Source of the DNA: Pseudomonadota bacterium
GTDB taxonomy: Bacteria; Pseudomonadota; Alphaproteobacteria; Acetobacterales; Acetobacteraceae
Direction of reading: 5' to 3'
Length of the DNA stretch: 64,000 nt
Assembly: GCA_018240405.1 (NCBI GenBank)
Contig: JAFEFW010000637.1
Location: forward strand, 1-64,000
Made by a program: the position numbers and the translations under genes. Below the pieces are notes generated by a model. That model did not search any database, was not told where the DNA came from, and worked only from the letters and a program-made list of their open reading frames with translations. This document shows, piece by piece, positions 45,747 to 53,658 of this stretch (position 1 is its first letter; every line of letters begins with the position of its first letter).

Positions 45747-47252
45747 CTACACCGGCGGCGGCGTGACCATCTTTACGCGTGATGGATGCGTCATCGCCTC
45801 CAGCTCCAACAGCTTGTTCAACTGCCCCCGCGTCAGCAGCCCTTCCTCCAGCACCAGATCGGCGACGCGCCGCTTCTCCGCCAGGGCGCGCCGAGCGATG
45901 CGCGATGCGGCTTCGTAGCCGAGGGCGGGGACCAGGGCGGTGATCAGGCCGATGCTGCCGCGCACCAGCGTCTCGCACCGCTCGCGATCAACCTCGATGC
46001 CTTCGACGCAGCGCGTGCGCAGCGTCTCGATCGCCGCGGTTAGCATGCGCATGGAGTTCAGCACGCAATAGCCGATCGTTGGCTCGAAGGCGTTCAACTG
46101 CAATTGCCCGCCCTCGGCGCACATAGTCACGGTCAGGTCGTGGCCGATCACCATGAAGGCGACCTGATTCACCACCTCGGGGATCACCGGGTTCACCTTG
46201 CCCGGCATAATGGACGAACCCGCCTGCACCGGCGGCAGCCTGATCTCGCCGATCCCGGTGCGCGGGCCGCTGGAAAGCAGCCGCAGGTCGTTACAGATCT
46301 TCGACAGCTTGACCGAGGTGCGCTTCAGCAGGCCAGAAAACATCACGAAGGCGCCCATGTCGGACGTCGCCTCGATCAGATTCTCCGCCGGCAGCAACGG
46401 CAGGTGAGACGCGCGGGCCAACTCCTCCACCGCCAGCGCGGCATAGCGCGGATCGGCGTTGATGCCGGTACCGATCGCGGTGGCGCCCAAGCTGATCTCG
46501 CAGAACAAAGCCTTGATTTCGGATAGCCGGGCCACGTCCTCCTTCAGGGTGATAAAGAAGGCATCGAACTCCTGCCCGACCGTCATGGGCACAGCGTCCT
46601 GCAATTGGGTGCGGCCCATTTTCAGCACGTCGGCGAATTCCACCGCCTTGGTCTTGAACGCAAACGCCAGATCGTCCAGCGACTGCGCCAGGGGAGCGAT
46701 GGCCAGCAGGATCGCGAGCCGCAGCGCCGTCGGGTAGGCGTCATTGGTCGACTGCGCCATGTTGACGTCGTCGATCGGGTGCAGCGCCGCGTAATCGCCG
46801 CGCTTGCGGTCCATCAGTTCCAGGGCGACGTTGGCGATCACCTCATTGGCATTCATGTTCGTCGAAGTGCCAGCGCCGCCCTGTACCGCGTCGACCACGA
46901 ACTGGTCATGGAACTGGCCCTCGGCCGCGATCAGCAGGCACGCCTTCTCGATCGCCGTTGCCTTGTCGACAGGCAGGTACCCAAGCCGGCGATTGGCACG
47001 CGCGGCGGCCAGCTTCACCAACGCCAGCGCCTTCACCAGTTCCGGGAAATGCCCGACCGGCACACCGGTGATCGGGAAATTCTCCACCGCGCGCTGGCTG
47101 TGGATGCCCCAATAGGCCGATTCCGGGACATCCATCTCACCCAGCAGATCGTGCTCCCGGCGCGTTTCCGGCGACACCGTCAGCAGCGGGTTCGGTTCCT
47201 CCTGGCCGGTGCGCTCACCGGTGACCAGCGGGGCAGGGAACGAGGTCTCCAT
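45747..47252 (-). CDS. aspA: Aspartate ammonia-lyase
   Basis: A 501-residue class II fumarase/aspartase superfamily enzyme. It starts EHDLLGEMDVPESAYWGIHSQRA. Conserved regions are VVDAVQGGAGTSTNMNANEVIAN, NMAQSTNDAYPTALR, GRTQLQDAVPMTVGQEF and the mobile SS-loop signature GSSIMPGKVNPVIPE with the catalytic serine. The aspartase-like spelling (rather than FumC) is seen in GDYAALHPIDDVN. It deaminates aspartate to fumarate. It lies upstream of the epimerase gene (36 bp) and downstream of the quinone reductase. Confidence 0.92.
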   Translation of the reverse strand: METSFPAPLVTGERTGQEEPNPLLTVSPETRREHDLLGEMDVPESAYWGIHSQRAVENFPITGVPVGHFPELVKALALVKLAAARANRRLGYLPVDKATAIEKACLLIAAEGQFHDQFVVDAVQGGAGTSTNMNANEVIANVALELMDRKRGDYAALHPIDDVNMAQSTNDAYPTALRLAILLAIAPLAQSLDDLAFAFKTKAVEFADVLKMGRTQLQDAVPMTVGQEFDAFFITLKEDVARLSEIKALFCEISLGATAIGTGINADPRYAALAVEELARASHLPLLPAENLIEATSDMGAFVMFSGLLKRTSVKLSKICNDLRLLSSGPRTGIGEIRLPPVQAGSSIMPGKVNPVIPEVVNQVAFMVIGHDLTVTMCAEGGQLQLNAFEPTIGYCVLNSMRMLTAAIETLRTRCVEGIEVDRERCETLVRGSIGLITALVPALGYEAASRIARRALAEKRRVADLVLEEGLLTRGQLNKLLELEAMTHPSRVKMVTPPPV

Positions 47253-47318
47253 CGGCAGCCTCCGGACCAACGCCCTTTATATGGGGCGCCCGCACCTCAT
47301 TTCGCCATGGCGCCGTTT

Positions 47319-48293
47319 TCAACTCAGCAGCACGGCCTTGCCGATGACGTCGCGATCGATCACCGCCTGCAACGCCTCTGCGGCCTGGTCGAGCCGGAAG
47401 GTGTGGGAGATGCGGGGCTTCAGCTTGCCCTGCTCTGCCAGCTTCACCAGTGCCTTCATGTTGGCGATGGCAAGCTCCGGATTGGCCTCGTTTAGCCCGC
47501 CGATGCGCACGCCGACGGCGTCGATGCCTTTGATCAGCAGGTAGTTGCTGCGGATGTTGGTCGGCCCGCCGCCCAGGAAGCCCAGGATCAACAGCCGCCC
47601 GCCCCAGGCCAGGCAGCGCAGCGACTCCTCGGCCACCTTGTCGCCGATCGGATCGTAGACAATGTCGACGCCGCGCCCACCGGTGATCTCCTTGACCTGA
47701 TCAACGAAGCCATTGCGGTAGTCGATGGCGTGGTCGGCGCCCTCTTCCAGGCAGGCGGTACGCTTCGCCTCGCTGCCGGCGGTGGCGATGACGCTGGCGC
47801 CGAATGCCTTGGCCACCTGGATCGCCGGGATACCGATGCCGCCAGCGGCGCCGTGGATCATCACCCATTCGCCCGCCTGCATTCGCCCACGTTGCAGCAG
47901 TGCGTGGTAGGCGGTGGTATAACCGCTACGGAATACCCCGGCCTGGGCCATGGTCAGACCCGCGGGTACTTTGTCACATAATGCGGCTTTGGCGTTGCCG
48001 AGCTCGGCACACGCGCCGAGTGTGTGTCGGCTCATGACAGCATCGCCAATCGCGAAGTCGCTGACATTTTCACCAACTGAAACGACATGTCCGGCGGCCT
48101 CACCACCCGGAATAAAAGGCGGCTCCGGTCGGAACTGATACTTTCCGGCGAGCATTAACACATCGACGTATTGAACGCCGCGAGCCGTGATACGCACCTG
48201 TATTTCGCCGGGGCCGGGCGGTGGCGGATCCGGGAAATCCCGTAACGCCAGTACCTCGGGGCCACCGAACCGCTCACAAATCATCGCTTTCAT
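47319..48293 (-). CDS. Quinone oxidoreductase-like zinc-independent dehydrogenase
   Basis: A 324-residue medium-chain reductase of the NADPH:quinone oxidoreductase type. It begins MKAMICERFGGPEVLALRDFPDPPPPGPGEI. The NADPH motif is HGAAGGIGIPAIQ near 150, followed by ITGGRGVDIVYDPIGDKV. No zinc ligands are present. The ATG at 48293 is preferred over 48332. It is divergent from a Crp/Fnr-type regulator across a 142-bp region, so regulation by that protein is likely. Confidence 0.92.
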   Translation of the reverse strand: MKAMICERFGGPEVLALRDFPDPPPPGPGEIQVRITARGVQYVDVLMLAGKYQFRPEPPFIPGGEAAGHVVSVGENVSDFAIGDAVMSRHTLGACAELGNAKAALCDKVPAGLTMAQAGVFRSGYTTAYHALLQRGRMQAGEWVMIHGAAGGIGIPAIQVAKAFGASVIATAGSEAKRTACLEEGADHAIDYRNGFVDQVKEITGGRGVDIVYDPIGDKVAEESLRCLAWGGRLLILGFLGGGPTNIRSNYLLIKGIDAVGVRIGGLNEANPELAIANMKALVKLAEQGKLKPRISHTFRLDQAAEALQAVIDRDVIGKAVLLS

Positions 48294-48374
48294 GCCGACG
48301 CACTCCCGAATAATCGCCTTAACGTGTAGCAATCAGGCTAGGAATCGCCAAAAGGTGAAATTTCAAGCTTGCGG

Positions 48375-48400
48375 GTGGTCAAATTCCTGATGTAGACCAC
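48375..48400. promoter_or_regulatory. Inverted repeat GTGGTC-N14-GACCAC, candidate operator
   Basis: Perfect 6-bp arms (48375-48380 and 48395-48400) sit 35 bp upstream of the Crp/Fnr-family start and about 80 bp upstream of the divergent quinone reductase. Nearby are also the short palindromes GAAATTTC and CAAGCTTG. It may be an autoregulatory or divergent-promoter site; neither matches the classical FNR (TTGAT-N4-ATCAA) or CRP box well. Confidence 0.35.
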
Positions 48401-48435
48401 AACCGACACAAGTGAAACGAACGGGGACACTGGGC

Positions 48436-49188
48436 ATGGCCTCTGCAGCGCAGAGTAACACCGTCGTGGGCGCGGACTATGGCGATGCCCAGCAGGTGCT
48501 GGATGCGCTTCGCATGACGCCGTGGCTCAAGGGGCTGGATGAAAAGACCCTGCGCGCCCTCACCGGCATCAGCCGCGTGTTCCGGGCCGCGGAAGGCACG
48601 CTCCTCTGCGAGGAAGGTGAGCCAGCCGATGAGTTGTTCATCGTCCTCGATGGCCAGGTCGCAGTGCTGGCTCAGGCTGCCAATGGGACATCAGCCGTCG
48701 TCGAAGTTCTGGACGCCGGTGCGTCGATCGGCCTCTCGTCGGTTCTGGCCGGACTGCCGCGCCTGATGACCGCCCGCGTCGTCCGGTCGTCGCGACTGAT
48801 CTCGGTCGATGGACAGAGCCTGCAGGCGCTGGCGGCGCGGGAGCCTTCGCTGGTCACTGTCCTGCTGCGCGCCGAGGCCGAGGATTTCAAGTCGCTGGTC
48901 CAGCAGGTCTGCGACTTGAAGCTGCGCACCACCGCGCAACGCCTGGCTGTATACCTGCTGTCGCTGTCGCCCGAAAAGACCAGCAATACGACTGCGTTGC
49001 GTCTGCCATTTGACAAGCGCCTGCTCGCCGCCAGGCTGGGCTGCCGGCAGGAGAACCTGTCCCGCGCGTTCGCCGCGTTGCGCAACCTCGGCGTCGAGAC
49101 GCACGGTGCTCGAGTAATCCTGCACGATATCGCTCGACTGCGGGACTATGCGCTGCCGGATGAAGCAATGGACAAGGTCACCGCATGA
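48436..49188 (+). CDS. Crp/Fnr-family transcriptional regulator
   Basis: A 250-residue regulator. The N-terminal cyclic-nucleotide-type beta-barrel (about 20-135) includes EGTLLCEEGEPADELFIVLDGQVAV. There is a long dimer helix, then a winged helix with LPFDKRLLAARLGCRQENLSRAFAALRNLGV. No four-cysteine FNR iron-sulfur cluster and no clear cAMP-binding RTA motif are seen, so the effector is probably another signal, such as heme, NO or redox. The ATG at 48436 follows GGGGAC; a GTG at 48412 is an alternative. It is divergent from the quinone reductase. Confidence 0.9.
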   Translation: MASAAQSNTVVGADYGDAQQVLDALRMTPWLKGLDEKTLRALTGISRVFRAAEGTLLCEEGEPADELFIVLDGQVAVLAQAANGTSAVVEVLDAGASIGLSSVLAGLPRLMTARVVRSSRLISVDGQSLQALAAREPSLVTVLLRAEAEDFKSLVQQVCDLKLRTTAQRLAVYLLSLSPEKTSNTTALRLPFDKRLLAARLGCRQENLSRAFAALRNLGVETHGARVILHDIARLRDYALPDEAMDKVTA

Positions 49189-49329
49189 GGTGACGTCGGC
49201 GCCTCGCCGACCCGAACAGGGCCGAGCGTAGTGCGCATCCCGCCGATTGGGCCCGCCTGCAAGTGCTTTACCGGACCGCCCGCGCGTGCATAGTGCGGCG
49301 CTTGGACGGAACTCCGATCGGCACTCGCC

Positions 49330-50616
49330 ATGGCCAATGTAACAGCAGATTCCATCAAGGCGGCCGTGCAGGCCCAGCGCCAGAGCATGCAAGCGCTCTT
49401 CGATCAGTTGCGGCGTGACGGGCTGGACGAGCCGGGCGTTTCCCGCGACCCCTATGGCGACGGTGAGCAGCGGGCGCACGCCACCGTCGCGGCGGCAGCC
49501 GACGCGATGGGCCTGACGCTGGACCGGGACGACGCCGTTAACCTGTACATGACGCTGCCCGGCCGCGATCGTCACGCGCCGGCGCTGGTCATCGGCTCGC
49601 ATCTCGACTCAGTGCCACATGGCGGCAATTTCGACGGCGCCGCAGGCGTGCTCGCCGGTCTTGCCGCCGTGGCTGCGCTCAAGGCGCTCAACCTGACGCC
49701 CGCCTGCGACATCATCGTCATGGGCATCCGGGCTGAGGAAAGCGTCTGGTTCCAGGTGTCCTATGTCGGCAGCCGCAGCAGCCTCGGGACGCTGCCGGAC
49801 GGCGCGCTCGATGTGCGCCGTGTAGATACCGGCCGGACCCTCGCCGACCACATCGCCGCGTGCGGTGGTAGACCGGACGCGCTGCTGGCCCGCCGCCGGC
49901 ATTTTGACCCGGCGCGGCTGCACGCCTATCTGGAGTTGCACATCGAGCAGGCGCCGAGCCTGGTCGAGGCGGGGCGGCCGGTGGCAGTGTGCAGCGGCAT
50001 CCCGGGCAATTTCCGTTATCCGGATGCCTGGATCGAAGGCAGCAACGACCATGTCGGCCTGCCCAAGCGCTTCCGTCGTGACGCCGCGATAGCCGGCGCT
50101 GAATTTGCCCTTGCCCTCGATGCGCTGTGGGATGAGTACGAAAAGCGCGGCATCCCCATGGCGTGCACGCTCGGCCGGTTCCATACCGACGTGGCGCAGC
50201 ATGGCATGACCATTGTGCCGGGCCGATTCCAGTTCTCACTTGATGTCCGGGCCTACGACCCGGACGTTCTGGCGGCACTGGAGGAGCGGGTGGCGGCGAT
50301 CATCGCCGGTATCGAGCAACGGCGCGGCGTGCGCTTTCATTTGGGGCCGACGGCGCGTGCGGCGGTCGGCCCGGCCGATCCGGCGATCCTGGCCGGCCTG
50401 CAGGCAGCGGCGAAGGCGCATGGACTGGATCCGCTACTGATCGGCAGCCCGGCTTCGCATGACGGTGCCGCCTTTGCCGCCGCCGGCGTACCGATTGGCA
50501 TGATATTTGTCCGCAACGAAAATGGCAGCCATAATCCGCTGGAGAAAATGACAATTGAAGATTTTCTCGACGGAAGCACAGTCCTGACACAGTGGATCAT
50601 TGACTGTATAGTTTAA
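49330..50616 (+). CDS. M20-family amidohydrolase (N-carbamoyl-amino-acid hydrolase / allantoate amidohydrolase type)
   Basis: A 428-residue zinc hydrolase. Metal-binding and fold motifs are GSHLDSVPHGGNFDGAAGVLAGLAA near 95-120, RAEESVWFQVSYVGS (with the catalytic glutamate pair), ELHIEQAPSLVEAG, and the C-terminal SPASHDGAAFAAAGVPIGMIFVRNENGSHNPLE. This spelling fits hydantoinase-pathway and ureide-degrading amidohydrolases. The exact substrate is open. It is a single gene on its strand, with the kinase-like gene starting about 30 bases later. Confidence 0.92.
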   Translation: MANVTADSIKAAVQAQRQSMQALFDQLRRDGLDEPGVSRDPYGDGEQRAHATVAAAADAMGLTLDRDDAVNLYMTLPGRDRHAPALVIGSHLDSVPHGGNFDGAAGVLAGLAAVAALKALNLTPACDIIVMGIRAEESVWFQVSYVGSRSSLGTLPDGALDVRRVDTGRTLADHIAACGGRPDALLARRRHFDPARLHAYLELHIEQAPSLVEAGRPVAVCSGIPGNFRYPDAWIEGSNDHVGLPKRFRRDAAIAGAEFALALDALWDEYEKRGIPMACTLGRFHTDVAQHGMTIVPGRFQFSLDVRAYDPDVLAALEERVAAIIAGIEQRRGVRFHLGPTARAAVGPADPAILAGLQAAAKAHGLDPLLIGSPASHDGAAFAAAGVPIGMIFVRNENGSHNPLEKMTIEDFLDGSTVLTQWIIDCIV

Positions 50617-50649
50617 CCGCCTACGACGTACTTGAACGAAACAATCGCG

Positions 50650-51756
50650 ATGTCTCTTTTTTCAGACTATTCTTTTAGGCGTGGCGTATCGCTGGGCAGG
50701 ATTGCGCGGCTTCTCGCGCCGGTGATTTATCTCGCGGCGGCTGCGGCGTTTGTGGCCGACCTCATGCGCAGTAATACGCTGGCCTACGGCATCATCTATA
50801 TTCCCGTGATTGGAACCGGGCTGCTGTACCGGGACGGGTGGATGTTGTGGCTGCTAACCGGGGCCAGCCTGGGCCTTGTGGTCATCGGCGCGTTCTTCCC
50901 GTTCCAGGACCCGGACCTGCCGGACCTGGTGAGCAACCGCGTCCTGTCAGTCCTTGCCATCCTGGCGACCGCGCTGCTGGTTTACCACGCCCGCAGTATC
51001 CAGAGTCGACTCGCGGCGGAGACGCGGCGAGCCGAGACGGCGGAGCGCATTCGGACGGACTTGCTGAGCAGTCTCGGGCGCGAGATGCGCAACCCGCTCC
51101 ACACGATGATAGCGATGACGAGCCTGTTGCTTGCCGGTGCCCGAGCCGATCAGAAGGGACCTTTGGGGAAGATGCGGGCCGGCGGACAGTACTTGCTGCT
51201 AACCATCGACAACCTGATTGGCCTGACACAGATCGACGGCAATCCGATCCATGTGGCGCGTACCGACGTCGGCGTCCTGCTGCGGGATGCCGTCGCGAAC
51301 GCACGATCCGTCGCCGCCGACAGCGACGTCGGCATGGAAGTCAGCCGTCATGTCACCGCGAACCAGGAGGCGTTCGATGCTTATGTCGATCCACAGATGA
51401 CACGGCGTATTCTGGACAACCTGCTGTTCAATGCGATCCGGATGACAAGCCACTCTGGCAGCATCTGCGTTTCTATCCAGCAGAATCCGGACGCGGTGCA
51501 GGTTGCCGTGGCCGATTCCGCGATCTGCCCCGCCGAGCCAGCGTCCTCATCGCAGTGGCGCGATCCCGGTGCCATGGTGGCGGCGCTGATGACGCCAAAG
51601 ATTGGCGTTGGACTGACCCTGAGCTACCGACTGGCCGCGGCAATGGGTGCTCGGCTCGAGGTGACGCGGACGCCGGATGCCGGCACGACGGTGACCCTGT
51701 CACTGCCGCTGTCGCCGCCTCATCAACTTGCGTGCGGTTCAACGGCCGGCACCTGA
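50650..51756 (+). CDS. Histidine-kinase-like protein lacking the phospho-acceptor histidine
   Basis: A 368-residue membrane protein. Three to four helices cover residues about 18-112, then comes a coiled helix (ETRRAETAERIRTDLL) leading to the HisKA-like sequence SSLGREMRNPLHTM. R144 occupies the position of the conserved histidine (SHELRTPL in active kinases). The ATPase domain keeps the N-box (RRILDNLLFNAIRMTS) and G2-like GVGLTLSYRLAAAMGA. The D-x-G-x-G box has become VADSAICPAEP. It is therefore probably not an autokinase; it may be a regulatory pseudokinase. Start 50650 (ATG) or 50632 (TTG). No response regulator is adjacent. Confidence 0.8.
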   Translation: MSLFSDYSFRRGVSLGRIARLLAPVIYLAAAAAFVADLMRSNTLAYGIIYIPVIGTGLLYRDGWMLWLLTGASLGLVVIGAFFPFQDPDLPDLVSNRVLSVLAILATALLVYHARSIQSRLAAETRRAETAERIRTDLLSSLGREMRNPLHTMIAMTSLLLAGARADQKGPLGKMRAGGQYLLLTIDNLIGLTQIDGNPIHVARTDVGVLLRDAVANARSVAADSDVGMEVSRHVTANQEAFDAYVDPQMTRRILDNLLFNAIRMTSHSGSICVSIQQNPDAVQVAVADSAICPAEPASSSQWRDPGAMVAALMTPKIGVGLTLSYRLAAAMGARLEVTRTPDAGTTVTLSLPLSPPHQLACGSTAGT

Positions 51757-52692
51757 TGCGGCTGAAAATGCGGCTTCGATAACCGCGCGCAGCGGCCGGT
51801 CGGTCACGATGACAAGCCGGCTGAGGCGCTCCGTTGATGTGGGCCTGCCTGCCAGTGGTTCCGGATCCTGTAGCAGATGGCCCGCGCCCTGCACCGTATA
51901 CAGCTGGCTCTCATCAGTGAACCATAGCTGGCCTGTTACACGCAGCAGGGCGTCGCCGTGTGTCGCCACAACGTGCCGCAGTGTCGCAAGCAAGGGCTGC
52001 CTGGACACTGGTTCGCTCCAGGTCAGGGTGACAGCCTGACTCTTGCTGCCATGGCTCGCGCTGTCGTCCGCCGTCCAGCATTGGGAGCGTAACCGCCGCC
52101 CTCCGGAGTCCAGCATATCAGCAAGTACCTGCACCGCCTGGCTATCGGCAAGCACGGTTGCGGCTGGGTTCAGCGCCCGAAGCCGGGGCCGCAGCGCCGC
52201 GCCATCGGCCAGATCGGTGTTGGTTAGCACAAGCCAATCGGCCACGGCGACCTGCCTACGGGCCTCGTCGTAGCGGTCCAGGTGCTGCAGGCCGTTCACC
52301 GTATCAATGACCGCAATCACGCTGTCGAGGCGGTATGCAGCGGCTACGGCCGGATCGCGCAGCAGCCCTGCCAGGGTCGGCACTGGATCAGCCAGACCAG
52401 AAGTCTGGATCACGACGCGGCTGACCTGGTCCAGGCGCGCGCGGGGAAGCAGGCTACGCAGCGTCTGCACGAGGTTGCTGCGCGGGATACAGCATTGGCA
52501 GCCTGCCGGTATCGGCACCGCGCTGTTGTCGATCTTTCGCACCAGCCTGTGGCCAATGGCGACATCCCCGAACTCATCCACCAGCACGGCGGCACGATCG
52601 AACTGCGGCGTCTTGAGCAGCTGGTTCAGCACTGTCGTCTTGCCGGCGCCTGGGAAGCCGGTCAGCAGCGTGACCGGCGTGGTCTCAGCCAT
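51739..52692 (-). CDS. COG0523/CobW-family metal-chaperone GTPase
   Basis: A 317-residue GTPase. Walker A is GFPGAGKTT at 12-20, the Walker B region LVDEFGDVAI, the metal-binding motif GCQCC at 64-68, SGLADPVP, and the G4 position reads LTNTDLAD instead of the usual NKxD. The C-terminal CobW_C domain (VTLTWSEPVSRQPLLATL) is present. Family members handle zinc, cobalt or other metals. The gene starts 8 bp inside the hisI end and lies in one transcript with hisI beside a Zur-like gene, which points to zinc. It converges on the kinase-like gene with 18 bp overlap. Confidence 0.9.
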   Translation of the reverse strand: MAETTPVTLLTGFPGAGKTTVLNQLLKTPQFDRAAVLVDEFGDVAIGHRLVRKIDNSAVPIPAGCQCCIPRSNLVQTLRSLLPRARLDQVSRVVIQTSGLADPVPTLAGLLRDPAVAAAYRLDSVIAVIDTVNGLQHLDRYDEARRQVAVADWLVLTNTDLADGAALRPRLRALNPAATVLADSQAVQVLADMLDSGGRRLRSQCWTADDSASHGSKSQAVTLTWSEPVSRQPLLATLRHVVATHGDALLRVTGQLWFTDESQLYTVQGAGHLLQDPEPLAGRPTSTERLSRLVIVTDRPLRAVIEAAFSAASGAGR

Positions 52693-53104
52693 GACTGTGG
52701 CCGTGGCCGTACAGCGCCTCGGGAGAGACCTCCGGCGCCGCAATTTCGGTCAGCCCGCCATCGCGTGCCGCACGGTAGAAGCAGGAACGGCGACCGGTGT
52801 GGCAGGCAACGCCATCCTGATGCACGAGCAGCAGCAGCGTGTCGCCGTCGCAGTCGATACGCAGCTCCTTCAGGTGCTGCGTCTGGCCAGATGTCTCGCC
52901 CTTGCGCCACAGCCCGCCACGGCTGCGGCTGTAGTAGCAGACGCGGCCGGTCGCCAGTGTCTCCCGGATCGACTCGGCATTCATCCAGGCCATCATCAGC
53001 ACCTCGCCTGTCTGGTGCTGCTGCGCGATGGCCGGCACCAGGCCGTGGGAGTCGAACTTGATGGCCGCGAGGACCGGGTCTGGCTGAGTGGCAATCTGGC
53101 TCAT
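52685..53104 (-). CDS. hisI: Phosphoribosyl-AMP cyclohydrolase
   Basis: A 139-residue HisI. The core is GEVLMMAWMNAESIRETLATGRVCYYSRSRGGLWRKGETSG. The zinc-binding cysteines occur with the canonical spacing C-x15-C-x6-C in the DCDGDTLLLL to SCFYR region. The enzyme opens the purine ring of PR-AMP in histidine synthesis and needs zinc. The C-terminus ends in a metal-binding-like GHGHSHG tail. It is co-transcribed with the COG0523 GTPase and divergent from the Zur-like gene, unlike a standard his operon. ATG at 53104. Confidence 0.93.
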   Translation of the reverse strand: MSQIATQPDPVLAAIKFDSHGLVPAIAQQHQTGEVLMMAWMNAESIRETLATGRVCYYSRSRGGLWRKGETSGQTQHLKELRIDCDGDTLLLLVHQDGVACHTGRRSCFYRAARDGGLTEIAAPEVSPEALYGHGHSHG

Positions 53105-53164
53105 GGATGTTATCTTGGCGTTGCGCCTGCCCGTCGCCAAGGCAGGACCGTAGGAGAGGAGCCT

Positions 53165-53623
53165 ATGGGGTTTACCCCGCGCACCGAAACGCTGCTCGAT
53201 CGTGCCTCCGTTATGTGTGAGAGCCGTGGCGTCAAGCTGACGGAGCTGCGCCGCCAGGTGTTAGGTCTGATCCTGGACCGGGATGCACCGACCGGCGCGT
53301 ATGACCTGCTGGACCAGCTACGCAGTACCCGGCACGGTGCGGCGCCACCCACGGTGTACCGGGCGCTGGAGTTCCTGCAGGAGCACGGTCTGGTGCACAA
53401 GCTGGAACGGCTGTCCGCCTTTGTCGGCTGCATCGCCGAGGAGGACCATGACCACGACCATGCCGCGCAGTTCTTCATCTGCCGGAGCTGCGGCAAGGTG
53501 ATCGAGCTGGAGGACCATGAGTTAGCCCACGCGCTGGCGGATGCGGCGAAACGGGTTGGATTCACGGTGGGCAAGGCGACGATCGAGGCCGAGGGCCAAT
53601 GCGCGGCGTGCCGCGCAGGGTAG
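53165..53623 (+). CDS. zur: Fur-family regulator, Zur-like
   Basis: A 152-residue Fur-family repressor. The winged helix is KLTELRRQVLGLILDRDAPTGAYDLLDQL with PPTVYRALEFLQEHGLVHKL. The metal sites are the His/Asp-rich DHDHDHAAQFF loop and two CxxC motifs (CRSC near 108-111, CAAC at 147-150) that form the structural zinc site. Its position beside hisI and a COG0523 gene supports Zur rather than Fur or PerR. The ATG at 53165 follows GGAGAGGAG. The open frame extends far upstream but that region is antisense to hisI and cobW. Confidence 0.88.
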   Translation: MGFTPRTETLLDRASVMCESRGVKLTELRRQVLGLILDRDAPTGAYDLLDQLRSTRHGAAPPTVYRALEFLQEHGLVHKLERLSAFVGCIAEEDHDHDHAAQFFICRSCGKVIELEDHELAHALADAAKRVGFTVGKATIEAEGQCAACRAG

Positions 53624-53658
53624 CAACCTCTAATATACGCCCAGGCGGCAATCCGCGC

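Noticed and set aside
49330-50616. Idea that the M20 gene is part of the catabolic block upstream
   Set aside because: It is about 20 kb away on its own transcript; no evidence links the two.
52307-53623. A 438-codon plus-strand open frame ending in a Fur protein
   Set aside because: The first 286 codons are antisense to cobW and hisI; the Fur-family protein begins at 53165 with its own strong ribosome-binding site.
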